64,000 bases of DNA from Rhododendron vialii (Eukaryota; Streptophyta; Magnoliopsida; Ericales; Ericaceae), in contig NC_080561.1 in the NCBI RefSeq assembly GCF_030253575.1, positions 8,590,501-8,654,500 on the forward strand, read 5' to 3'. This document shows, one piece after another, positions 24,885-35,564 of the stretch (position 1 is the first letter of the stretch; each line of letters opens with the position of its first letter). The notes below the pieces were generated by a model, which ran no database searches, was not told the DNA's origin, and worked only from the letters and a program-made list of their open reading frames with translations. The translations under genes and the position numbers were made by a program.

Positions 24885-27800
24885 GTCCATTAATAGAAAC
24901 TTGTATAATAAATCCCGATATTGATAGCAGCTCTGTAAATTACTTTCTACATTCTGTCTTTGATTTCTATGCATGAAGCAAGTTTCATTTATCTTTACTT
25001 AAGCCCCTAGATTCTCCTTTTTGGATTACTACAGAAGCCTTACATAATATCAACAACAATTATGAAAATCAAAACTCGTACGGATTACGAGCCATATTAT
25101 TTCCTCGATGACTTTTCTTTTGACCAAGAAATCCGATACAAGTATCTAAAAAAAGCTGAATGTATTTGAGATAATAATAAACTATAAGGATCCAACACAA
25201 GTGTGATGAGTCAATGACCCAAAAGCCACAACCAAAAGAAAGTTGAACTCCAATTGAAAAACCAGACACATAAGGTTCTCATTTTAAGAAACCTACACAA
25301 CGGCGTCCTCGATGTTCTGTCCATTGGAGTTTTTTATTTATTTCATGATTGAAAATAATCGAGTAAGGTTTGCTTGATTACACGCGCAGCTACCAAATGC
25401 ATTGTTGCACTAAAACATTATCATTATAATCGAGACCAAGGGGTAGATAAGTTGGCAAGGATTCCTCCAACAGAAGAGGAGGCCTCAGGTTAAACTCTTC
25501 TTAACCTCTTGGGGCCACCTGGACAAGATCTCATGGTTCTCATGGGGTATTAGCTTTGCCCAGTCTGTGTGTGTGGTGAGACCGGGATGTACATAGACCT
25601 TGGGATTAGTCGAGGTCCGCGCAATCGAGACCAATATAAAATGAATAGTAATGCTCGATAGAGAAAGGTAATGCATAAGAAATACGATCGGAAAATAAGA
25701 ATTGGGATGAAGACCAACACAAGAAGATCAGATATATACAAAGCCAAGTTTGACAAGGTAATCATCTAGCAAACAGAAAATCAGTCCAATTAGCAGAGAC
25801 CATTGTGAGCCACCATCCAGGTCTGAACCATTTGCGATTTAACAAGCATGGGAAGTTGGGAACATAATACAATTACGATGAAAGAGGAAGATAGATTGTT
25901 GCATAGCTTTGCATCTATTCCAGGATCTAACAATCCCAAGTCCTAAAGTAGTTACTTTAAAGGTGGACAATTTACATTTCTTTCATAGTTGACAATTGGC
26001 ATGCAGTGACGTAGCTCATAAAACTTCATTTGATTATCAAGGACCATCTTGCTCTTTTATGTAATTATAAAAAACCATAACCCTAAATAAAAAAACAAGA
26101 AAGAAAATCATTGGAAGAATAGGTTACAAAATAGACGTTGGAGAACAAACTCAAAGGATAAAAATGGATTGAAGACAGTCTTGACTTCTCCTCCATGCAT
26201 CCAACTTTTAGCATCGAATGAAAACTCGGAATAGGGGAATATAAGTTGTATTTGGAGGAGATATTTATTAAAGAGAACCCTGATGGCTTTACTTACGTTG
26301 CACATATAAGGAACAGACAAGTGTATCAACGAAGCAAGGAACCATCTCAGTATGTAAATACATAGAAAAAGAAAATCAGGCTCTGATGGATCGAACATCC
26401 ACAAAAGAATGAAAGGCATGCAAAGAACTAATAAATTTTCACCCAAGATACCCAACACGACTTCCAAAAGATCTGTGTCTATAAATGGGATAAAAATGTC
26501 CATCCTCGTAAGGCCATAACTCCAAACCATGTGGATCAATCAATTCATCTTGACCTCCAAATATGAAATCCGAAGTTCCGAACAAAGATCAGAAGGGGGA
26601 ACTACAAGCACTGCCAGAGTATATGCTAATTGACCGAAGCTTTTAATATGCCTTGACATTATTGTTTAGGGCAAGTTTGGCCTAACTTTCGGGTATCACG
26701 AGTACTTTTAATATGCCTTCACATAATGTTTCCCGGCCTTTGACCATGAAACCTGACCTAAGAATTATCTACATACTGAATGTATGTAATTTTAAGGATC
26801 CAACAAAATTGCCATGAACCAAAAAGCCAGAACCAAGAAAAAAAGGTTGAACCCCAGTTGAAAAACAAACACAATGCTTTGTTTGGATTGGTGTTTGAAT
26901 TTTTTTTTGAAAAATAGTAGGGGTAATAAGTGGAGAGAGATAGAGACAGAAATGTTGGAAGTAGGGGGAATTTTTTGAAAAATTCTTTTTTGGCAAAAAC
27001 TACACATTGGCATCCTGCATCTGACCATTAAAGTTTTCATTTATTTCATGACCGACAATAGTCGAGTAAGTTTTGCTTGATTACATGTGACAGCTGACAA
27101 ATGCACTGTTGCACTACAACCTAATCATCATAATCAAAACCAACTACAAAATTAACAGTAACACTCACCAGAACAAAAATATGCATAAGACATAGAAGAA
27201 GATTGACACGGAAGATCAGCTAAACAGAGCTAAGTTTGAATGTAATCATCTAGCAAAGAAAATCAGCCCAATAGTGTCATCCACAGTCCAAGACCTTTGC
27301 TTTTTAACAAATATGGGAAGCTGGGAACACAATATAACTGCGATGAAGAGGAATAGGAAGATAGACTCATGCATAGCTTTGCATCAAATCCCAGGATTAA
27401 CACTGCCAAGTTCTAAAGGAGTTAACGTATAGATGGAGAATTTCCATTCTTTCATACTTGAGAAAGTGGAGAGACTTCTCTGTGTTCCCAAAGTTTTGCA
27501 TTGAATGTCAAATGAGAATATGGGATTCAGTCATAACGTAAAAGATGGGGGAGAGATCTAGTGAAGAGAAACTGTATGGCTTTACTTAAGTTACATAAAT
27601 AAAGAACAAACAAGTGCTTCAATGAAGCAAGGGACCCTCTCAATTTGTAACTACACATATTAAAGTCAGGCAGAAGATGGCTCTGAAAATGGAAGAATTC
27701 GCACAGACTACATCTCCATAAACAAATGAAAGACTGCGTAAAGAACTAATAACTTTTCACCCACAGCCTTCTACAAGCAAAGTCCATGAATAGAAACTAA

Positions 27801-28720
27801 GATAATAAAAAAATTCTTGATAATGATAGCAGCTCTGTATTATTACTATGTTTGGTCTTTTTTCTATGCATGAAGCAAGTTTCATTTGTTTTATTTAGGC
27901 CCCTAGATTCTCATTTTTGGATTACTACTGAAGGCTTACAGGATATCAACACCACTTGTACAGATCAAAACTCAGATGGATTATGAGCGATAATGTTTCC
28001 TGGATGGCTTTTATTTTGACCAAGAAATCCAATAAGCTGAATGTATATGAGTTAAGAAGTAACTTTAAGGATCCAACACAAGTGCAACGACTGAAAGCCA
28101 CAACCAAAAGAATGATGAACTCCGGTTGAAAAACCACCCACTTAAAATTTCTCATTTTAAAAAAATTACACACTGGCATCCTCCATGTTCTGTCCATTAG
28201 AGTTTTAATCTATTTCATGATTGACAATAGTCGAGTAAGGTTTGCTTGATTACATGTGACAAATCCATTGTCGCACTAAAACACAATCATCATAATCGAA
28301 ACCATCATGAAACTAACAGTAATGCTCACCAGAACGAAGGTAATACATAAGAAATAAGACGGGAAAATTAGAAATGGGACGAAGACTCAAACAAGAAGAT
28401 CAGAGATACAAAGCCAAGTTCAACAATGTAATAATCTAGCAAACAAAAATCAGCCCATAGACAGCTTTCCAAACAGATACCAAACACAACTTCCAAAGGA
28501 TCTACGTCTATGATTGCGCAAAAAATGCCCATCCCCTAGCAAGGCTATAACCCAATACCATATGGACCAATCAGTTCAGCTTGACCTTGACATATGAATC
28601 CAAGCTTAGATGCAGGAGGGAACTCCAGGAACTACCGAGTATGCATATTGGTTTAGGCAAGTTTGGCCTAGCATCTCGGGCTGTGAGAGGAATTTTTAGG
28701 GCAAGTTTGTAGACTAGGAG
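24885..28720 (-). repeat. Diverged tandem array, three non-coding units
   Basis: Three units of roughly 1-1.7 kb (about 24885-26640, 26640-27770, 27770-28720) share phrases in order. Examples are GGATCCAACA with AAAGCCA (25188, 26797, 28069), TCGAGTAAG with TTTGCTTGATTACA (25362, 27062, 28231), and GGCAAGTTTGGCCTA near two unit ends. TACAAGCAAAGTCCAT opens units 1 and 3. Unit 1 carries a SINE and unit 2 a separate insert at about 26875-27000. The array follows the F-box gene, which has a splice donor just after its stop codon, so it may lie in that gene's 3' UTR intron. Confidence 0.75.
25440..25622 (+). mobile_element. SINE with 12-bp target duplication
   Basis: Body runs from AGGGGTAGATAAGTTGGCAA to GGGATTAGTCGAGGTCCGCGC, with the GATTAGTCGAGG 3' motif shared with other SINE pieces here. 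AATCGAGACCAA occurs on both sides (25428-25439, 25623-25634). Sister array units lack it at the same point. Confidence 0.8.
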
Positions 28721-29029
28721 TTTCTTGTGTTGTCTCTCAATAAAGAGATTATTGTATTTTGGTCTGTCTTTGTGTGACCCTATGGGTTGTGTCTCCCACT
28801 TCAGTGTATCCTTCTATAGGTAATGAACAACTTATATACGGAAAGAACATAAATGTATATTCAAAAGATAAATCATGCGCTAGCTGCACAAAGTTTTACT
28901 CATGTAGAATAGATGAAGATATTAGTTCCATGAGACAATATGAATAATAGAATGAATTTGCACAATAACACTTCAAAAAAAAAAAAACAATTCACCTGCA
29001 ATAAGCAAAATATAGAGAGAGACTTACAA

Positions 29030-30345
29030 TCATTTCTTTGAAGCAGGGGGTTTCGACTTAAGCCAAGTTGGGAGCGTAAACATGGGCATATGATCCGGCT
29101 GAAACAATTCTACCGGCCCACATTTACCATTCTCCAAGTCCTGCACACCATCACAGAAGTCTTCCTCTCCATAAAAATTATAACATGTGAGAGGGAAATA
29201 AATGCAGTAAATAAATGCAGTTCCCTTGGAGACTGAAAGACAGCAATCATCACCAACAAAGAACACCTGATCATTCACATGATTAACCCTTTCCCATTTT
29301 TTGTTGGTTTCATTGAGCTTATATACCTCCAAGTGAACAACACTCTTTGAGCCCGGAAACTTATCAATCAAATAGAGATGATCATCACCCGATTTCACAA
29401 GAAACTTAATCTGACCACCACGGGGGCCACAGCCACGGCCAGGCAACGGAGGCACAATTTGCTTAGCCTTCAAATCAGAATCAATCACCACAGCCCCTCC
29501 TTGGTAGTCCACAGCATAGAACTGGCCCCTGTGATGAACAACATCATTTTACTTGGATTCATCAGAAATGGGTATCCATTTTTCATCTCCGAGCTTGTAG
29601 AAGCCTAGTTTTCCCTGATTATGAATGGCCATGACCGCGTAATCATCACCACCACTCCAGGGGGACGAAGACACGGCCACTCTCAATATGAGAGTGGACT
29701 TGAATTCTTCGGCCAGGGTGGCATCCACTCTCAAACTGCTCGATTGTTCCATCAGAGTCTTGATCCTGATCGTAGTCCAATCTTCTTCGTCTTCCTTGTT
29801 GCTCCCCGTAGTACGAGCATCCTCATGGACGAAGCGGATGCTGTAGGCTACACCGATTTGGGAGAAGCGCAAGTCGAGCAAGTTGAGCGACTTGGGAAAC
29901 CATTTCGGGATGCTGTCGGTGGAGACCTTGGAGAGGGGGTTGAGAGGCTTCCATTTGCCCTTTTCGGCATATCCTTTTCTTCAACCCTAAGCAACCACGG
30001 GAGGGAGGAGGATTTGGATGACGAAGAAGAAGGAGAAGACGGGGCAGGTTGGAGGAAGTAGATGGTGCTTTGGGCAAGGGAGAAGCGGCCACGGAGGTTG
30101 AGGTTGTGGTTGGGGTTGGGGTTGGGAGAGATGGGGAAGGGAAGGCTGAGAGGGAAGTGGAGGGTTTCCTGCTGTTGCATGAAGGTGGGGATCGAAGAGC
30201 GCCATGACTTGCAGACGGAGCGGAGGCGGAGCGTGTCCACACGAGCGGCGGCGGCGGCGGTTTTGTTGAGGCATTTGGCGATTGTGATCAGGATTTCCCT
30301 CGTGAGTCGAGACCATTGCTGCTGCTCCTGTGTCGTCTCTTCCAT
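29030..30345 (-). pseudogene. F-box / DUF295 (SKIP23-like) gene, disrupted
   Basis: The start codon at 30345 opens an F-box region (about residues 8-50: LTREILITIAKCL, then LRLRSVCKSWRSSIP), a Ser-rich linker and LPWLLRVEEKD. The DUF295 part follows: GKWKPLNPLSKVSTDSIPKW, LDLRFSQIGVAYSIRF, DDYAVMAIHNQGKLGFYKLG, then GQFYAVDYQGGAVVIDSDLK, LYLIDKFPG and the C terminus. Two lesions break it: a net frame change within 29966-29970, and an in-frame TAA at 29549-29551 just before NDVVHHRGQFYAVD. Otherwise the length (about 439 codons) is full. Intact members are SCF adaptor candidates of mostly unknown substrate. A splice donor (GTAAGT) stands two bases after the terminal TGA. It may be a young pseudogene or, less likely, contain sequence errors. 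Confidence 0.8.
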
Positions 30346-30736
30346 TCTCTTCGTCAACTTCTCAAAACCCTAACAAACAAACAAAAAAGGAGGTCCTCTT
30401 AACTCTTTAACTCAGCAAACCAATTTCTACTTAATCAAAACAAACACAAAGCGTAGGAACAAAAGACATGCATACCCGGTACTGTTGGCACAAAAAGGAA
30501 ACCTTGGGAAATTATTTGTGTCACATACTATAACATTGAAAGGATTTTTTGCATCAGACCGTACAAGCAGACGCACTTGAGAGTGTTTTTCTTCCAAAAT
30601 TACGTATCTCATGTCAGAGGATGTGCTTGCGCACGCGAGTGCCCTAGGCGCTAGTGTTGAATAAGTGGGAAATCACGTTGAAAAAGGAAAAAAGAAGAAA
30701 GGGAAATCATGTTCAAAGAGATAACTTACCGAAGAG

Positions 30737-30948
30737 AAACGAAGTTAATTTCAAATTTAAAAATTATGTATTTATGTAAATAATTTTTTTATCAATATGA
30801 ATCTTATTTGATAGATCTCATCGAAATTTTTTAAACGATAAAAAAAATTGAAATATTAATTTTATTTTTGTTATATTTAAATTAAAAATTACTTTCTTTT
30901 TTAAGAGTAAAAAAAAAATTTAGAATGAAAGCTTAATTAAGGGGGCCT
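30737..30948. mobile_element. Diverged GGCCCC-family MITE
   Basis: Interior matches the families at 5728 and 58239/58966 (TTCAAATTTAAAAATTATG, TATCAATATGAATCTTATTT, GATAGATCTCAT). Its right end carries AGGGGGCC. The ends are worn. Confidence 0.55.
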
Positions 30949-31141
30949 TATTTCTTCACCCTCCTCCTGTGGTGTCCTTTACAGCCTGTTTGGCAAATGG
31001 ATATAGCAATGACCCGGATGTAACAATCTGGGTGCTTTTTATATCTGGTGTTTGTTTAGTTAATTTTGGCCCGAATGTGATATCCTGGGATATTCTTATC
31101 CTGCTGCAGGGGTATGTGGTTCTAATAAACGCTGATGCTAA

Positions 31142-31437
31142 GGGGACTGATCACCACCATACCGATGGAATGCCGACAGGCACGCGGAACTCATAAAAAC
31201 ACTAGTGGTTCTGTGAAAAATTAGCTCAATCCGATATGTGTAGGTGCTCGATCCCAATCTTTCAATCTGAAAAATCAGAAGATTGGATCGAGCATCTACA
31301 CATATCGGATTAAGCTGATTTTTCATACGTCCACTCGATTTTTTTAAATCATTGAACGACTCACATCATCCGCGTAGGACTCAAAATGGATCCCGCGTGC
31401 CTATCGATACCCATCAGTATGTGGTCAGTTCCAAAAC
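31142..31437. mobile_element. Foldback element (near-palindrome, about 296 bp)
   Basis: Outer arms pair GGACTGATCACCACCATACC with the inverse of GGTATGTGGTCAGTTCC-type sequence and both carry AGGCACGCGG. The inner stem of 47 bp (31214-31261 with 31279-31325) is nearly perfect: ATCCGATATGTGTAGGTGCT against the inverse of AGCATCTACACATATCGGAT. No coding sequence. Confidence 0.8.
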
Positions 31438-31661
31438 CAGGGTTCCAAACTCAGCCTTCAACATCGTTGTCTACTTTTTAGAGTTTCATTCATTCCTTCC
31501 CTAAACTCAAATCTTCCTCCAAAATCTTTATTTTTATTTTTATTTTTAAACCATTCGTTAAAATATTTAACATTGATCTCATTCTGAAGATATTGTGAAT
31601 GCCATTTTAATGATACCAATTTCGTATACATCACGTCTATACGTACACAGTTTTATGTGTA

Positions 31662-31982
31662 TATAGATTTGGAGAACCATCTCCATGTTTTGAAGGTCCT
31701 CGATATATGGAGAATCAATTTCAAATGGAGAACCAATATGAAGATGGTTGGAGGGGCTAAGGGGACAGCATGCGTGTTGTGTCAATTCAAGCCACCCATG
31801 CTTTGCAATGAATGGCTCAAATTGCATCTTAGTCGAACAACAATGGACAATCGAGATGCAAACGGTCCGGATCGACCCAACACACATGCTATCCCTAAGG
31901 GACAACACGCACTCCGAGTTCATATTATTTATTCTTTGGTTCTCCATTTAGGAGATTTAGGTAATGGTTCTCCAAATCTATA
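31662..31982. mobile_element. MITE with 19-bp perfect inverted ends
   Basis: TATAGATTTGGAGAACCAT at 31662-31680 is exactly inverted at 31964-31982. An internal pair ATGGAGAACCAA / TTGGTTCTCCAT gives a second inverted repeat. About 321 bp; family not assigned. The overlapping open frames are not gene-like. Confidence 0.85.
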
Positions 31983-32939
31983 AGCATGAGTGACCGTTTT
32001 AGAAAAATGTATTATTTTTCAATTGCTTATATATTTTAATATGAGTATTAAAAAATATGCAATATGAATATTGTTTAATACAATTTTAATTAGTTCTAAT
32101 AAACAAAGTTTTCAAAATCACATAAAATTTCATAAATTGAAAGATATAAGCATTTTAAAATGACACGAAGTCTCAAAAAGATAACTCATTTTAGAACGGA
32201 GGGAGTATAACTTTAAAAGGTCACTTTGGATTTATTATGCGAAGGGTTGCGCAAACAAATTATGTGACAGAAGTGATTGTCTCTCACCAACGATCATCCA
32301 TCATCGTCATTTTCCATACTTACATAATGGCACTAACTCAAAAGATTTTTTTTTTTTTGTCAAAACGATAACAGGTAATATTATAGATTCAAGAAATGGT
32401 ACATAGAGAAAACTTCATCCCTAAACAAGGGATCAAGTTTAGCATAAAATCAAAAGGTGCAAGTCGGTGCAACATAACTATAGATTTTTTTTTAATATGT
32501 ACATAACTATAGATTTCAAATCAAAAGGTTTAAGATAATTGTTCAATAAGCATATCTTAAATTTGGATTTGATTATTACATAGGGTTTCGGATATTGAGT
32601 TTGAGAGCTCTATTGGATGGATTTGAAATACATTACTAACGGCAAATCCACGCTATGCATGAGCTAATTAATTACATTTTTATTTAACTTATGATAGGCT
32701 GTTTAAATTAGGCAATTTATAAAACATGGAGACACACTATTTTGAATAAGTTTCTGGCTGTTAAAAAAAAATTGTCTAAAATAAATTTCTTGATCCATGA
32801 ATGTAAATTTTAAACTACCGTACTAATTTATACAAATGAACGATTTATGAGAAGCTAATTTTTTTAAAAAGAAAAATCTTACGTATTTGTCTTTCTTGTC
32901 AAAAGCGATCGATGTTAACATTTGAATAAGAACTTCCAT
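31983..32939. other. Unassigned AT-rich intergenic DNA
   Basis: A lone GAACGGAGGGAGTA at 32197-32210 looks like one Stowaway end. A possible diverged partner (GTGACCGTTTTAGAAAAATG) lies near 31990, but termini could not be matched with confidence. Confidence 0.4.
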
Positions 32940-33090
32940 GCTAGCATAGGTGGAAAGTTCACCTCCTCTCTCAGTGGAGGAGTTCGAGCCCCGCGAGAGC
33001 CGAAGTTGGATTTAAGGGCTATGCCTCTGTGAACTAACACAATAACATCTCGCTAACCCCCTGATATATATAATATTGAAAAAAAAAAAA
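32940..33090 (+). mobile_element. SINE with poly(A) tail and target duplication
   Basis: tRNA-like head GCATAGGTGGAAAG with box B GAGTTCGAGCCCC, then a body and a run of A at 33079-33090. The flanks ATTTGAATAAGAACTTCC (before) and ATTTGAATAAAACCTCC (after) are an imperfect target duplication of about 17 bp. Confidence 0.8.
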
Positions 33091-33139
33091 CCATTTGAAT
33101 AAAACCTCCTCCATCGTGGATTGGAGCTCAATAGATATT

Positions 33140-33520
33140 CTTAACCGCGGATAGACGTGTCGAACGGTGCTCGACACGTTTAAATGTGGCACAGGCACGG
33201 TTTCAGACGGGCACGACACGGAAGTGGGCCGGACACGGCACAACACACCAAATACCAATTTAATACCGAAAAAAAATTTTAATTGTTTATTTTATACTGT
33301 AACATAACATTTTACATTTTTTGTGTTGATAAAATTTTTACACTTTTCGGAGTTTTTTTTCTTTTCAACAAAACTCGGTTGGAAATGTGCCGACATGTCA
33401 TGACACGGCACGACACGATTAAAAAACGGCACAATATAATTAAGTAAATGGACCGGCACGACACGATTAAGTAAATAAACTGGCACAACATGGTACGAAG
33501 CACGGTTGGCAGGATTGCTC
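33140..33520. repeat. GGCACGACACG-rich repeat region
   Basis: Many copies of CACGACACG, GGCACGACACG and GACACGGCAC in both halves with an AT-rich centre, like decayed subterminal repeats of a DNA transposon. Boundaries and superfamily not resolved. Confidence 0.5.
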
Positions 33521-33656
33521 TGCCATATTCTCGGATGAAGTGGCAAGTGGGTTAACTTTCATTTGCTGCTTGTGAAACGGGGATGCATAGGAGGCTTCAC
33601 CAATTTGTGCTTGCTCATATAGCAAGAAACGTGGCTTGTAGTGTTTGTGACCCCGC

Positions 33657-34021
33657 GGGCCGTTCGGCTAAATAGTCACTTGGCTTATTTTTTTGTTTTT
33701 ATTCAATTTTTTTTTACATTTGTTAGTTTTTTGTCAATTTTGAGGGATTATTGCTTCTTCATGACAAGAGAAATCTAAAAAGTAAAAAATTACGATCAAA
33801 ATCTAATTTTTTTTGAATAAAAACGAAAAAATTGGCTTATTGGCTTATTTTTGTCTTTATTCAAAAAAATTAGGTTTCGATCATAATTTTTTACTTTTTA
33901 GATTCCTTTCGTCATGACGAAGCAATAATCCCTAAAAAAATTCACGAAAAACTAACAAATGCGAAAAAAATTTGAATAAGGACAAAAAATAAACCATTTG
34001 ACTTATTTAGCCAAACGGCCC
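33657..34021. mobile_element. Foldback MITE, GGGCCGTTCGGC/TTTGGC termini
   Basis: The 365-bp element is almost wholly palindromic: each half runs from GGGCCGTT(C/T)GGCTAAAT through TTATTC and TTTTTACTTTTTAGAT to a central GGCTTATTGGCTTATT. Such termini are common in hAT-type MITEs. No matching 8-bp flanks were seen. Confidence 0.8.
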
Positions 34022-34130
34022 AATGCATGTGGTCATTGTGTGAAGAGATAAATGCATGCTTAAGACACAAAAAGGAGGGAGGAAAATTGGTAATTAAGTG
34101 GTAGCCAATACTCAAAAGCCTTAGTAGCGG

Positions 34131-34271
34131 GATCTTTTATGCCGAAAATTTCTGTGCCTCTAAGTCGAGGGGTTTTTCGACCGTTGGGTTATGTTTTTTT
34201 TTTTTTTAATATTTTAATTTTAACGGCAGAAAAGTCTCTCGTCACAGAGACACATGAATTTTCGACATAGA
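34131..34271. mobile_element. Small MITE-like inverted repeat
   Basis: GATCTTTTATGCCGAAAATT..CTGTGCCTCT is matched in inverse by AGAGACACATGAATTTTCGACATAGAGGATC about 70 bp later. The phrase GAAAATTTCTGTGCCTCT also occurs at about 22906 beside the other dispersed repeat copy. Confidence 0.5.
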
Positions 34272-34366
34272 GGATCCTGCCCCTGAGGTTTTTGCTTTAA
34301 ACACAAGATGAAAAGATATGAAGGACCACCATTTATTAGCACTAATGTTTTCGTCACCATCGGAGT

Positions 34367-34760
34367 CAAAATCAACGTAAATTTGGCTTAATACTGTATT
34401 TTTTTAAATGTGCTTATATAAGATCTTAGTTTTGCTTTGAAAAATTAAAAAAAAAGATCTTAGCTTTGGAAAGCACGTAAGGACCCGAGACGCCGGCAGG
34501 CAAGAGTTGCCGGCATAGTCTCGAAGCGCTTTAAAATAGTACTCAATTCACAAAATTTTTGCTCTAAGGGGTAATGTCGTCGTCACATTTGATTTGAAAT
34601 CAAAGTAAATGGGGTTTAATATTTTTTGAGCTTACATGGGATATATATTAATGAGTTTAAATTCGGTACGTTGTCGATGAAATTGTGGGTTTTTCGCCGC
34701 CCTCATTTTGGGCCATACCGTACTATTGTAGCAATATGAACAATTTATCTTGTAGAGACC
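34367..34760 (+). repeat. Dispersed repeat, copy 2 of 2
   Basis: Partner of 22935-23335 in the same orientation. Some phrases are missing or altered, so the copies are old. Confidence 0.75.
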
Positions 34761-35564
34761 ACATATATAGTATTTTATTCTCGCAAACAATAGTTTGATA
34801 AGATATTGAAAGGTATATCAAAATTGAATTTTGTATTATAAAATGGACGGTGGCTTATCAAATGGATGGTCTGAATGTCTGCTTTAAAGTTAAATTGTCC
34901 ATGATCGTCTAGTTTATAAACACAAATTCAATTTTTTATATACCTGTCGATATCCGATCAACCTGATTTTTTTGCGTGAATAGACAACTTTACAAACCCT
35001 ACAAAATGACCGATTACTACAATCAACGACTTGTTGCCATCAAGGCCTCACATCTTTAAAATTGTAACGCCCCGAATTTTGAGAACGTTAAATAAACAAT
35101 TTCATTGAAAAGCTAAATGGAGTCCGACTCATTATTACATCATATCTCTCATGGGAGTACTTTTATTACACAAAGGAAGGGAAACTAAGGTTCGTAACTA
35201 CAGCTCCGCTTACTCTTCCATCCTAACCAACTCTTCGGCTCTAAAAGCTTTCAAGGCGTGCAGCTCACCCTATTCATCTACCAAGTCTGACACATTATAC
35301 CAGCGTCGCCGCCGATATAATATGTCAGGGTCACCAAAGGTAACACCGTGAACTACAAAAGCTCAATAGAATAACTCATACCCCTAACCCTTAATTTACA
35401 AACAATAGATCACAAATTTAATGATTTCCACATAATTCATGCATATTTGACAAAAACAGTTAACAATGATACATCCACATTCACTATCCAAACTAACGTA
35501 GGTGTCCTTGATTTCCTGAGTTTCTCCTACGTGACATTTCGTAGACCGTGTCACTATTTTCACT

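Noticed and set aside
29823-30316. Alternative frames across the F-box gene
   Set aside because: Shadows of the F-box/DUF295 frame, Pro/His/Arg-rich by composition.
31579-31983. Frames of 108-122 codons on both strands
   Set aside because: They lie within or across the inverted-repeat MITE at 31662-31982 and show no protein-like conservation.
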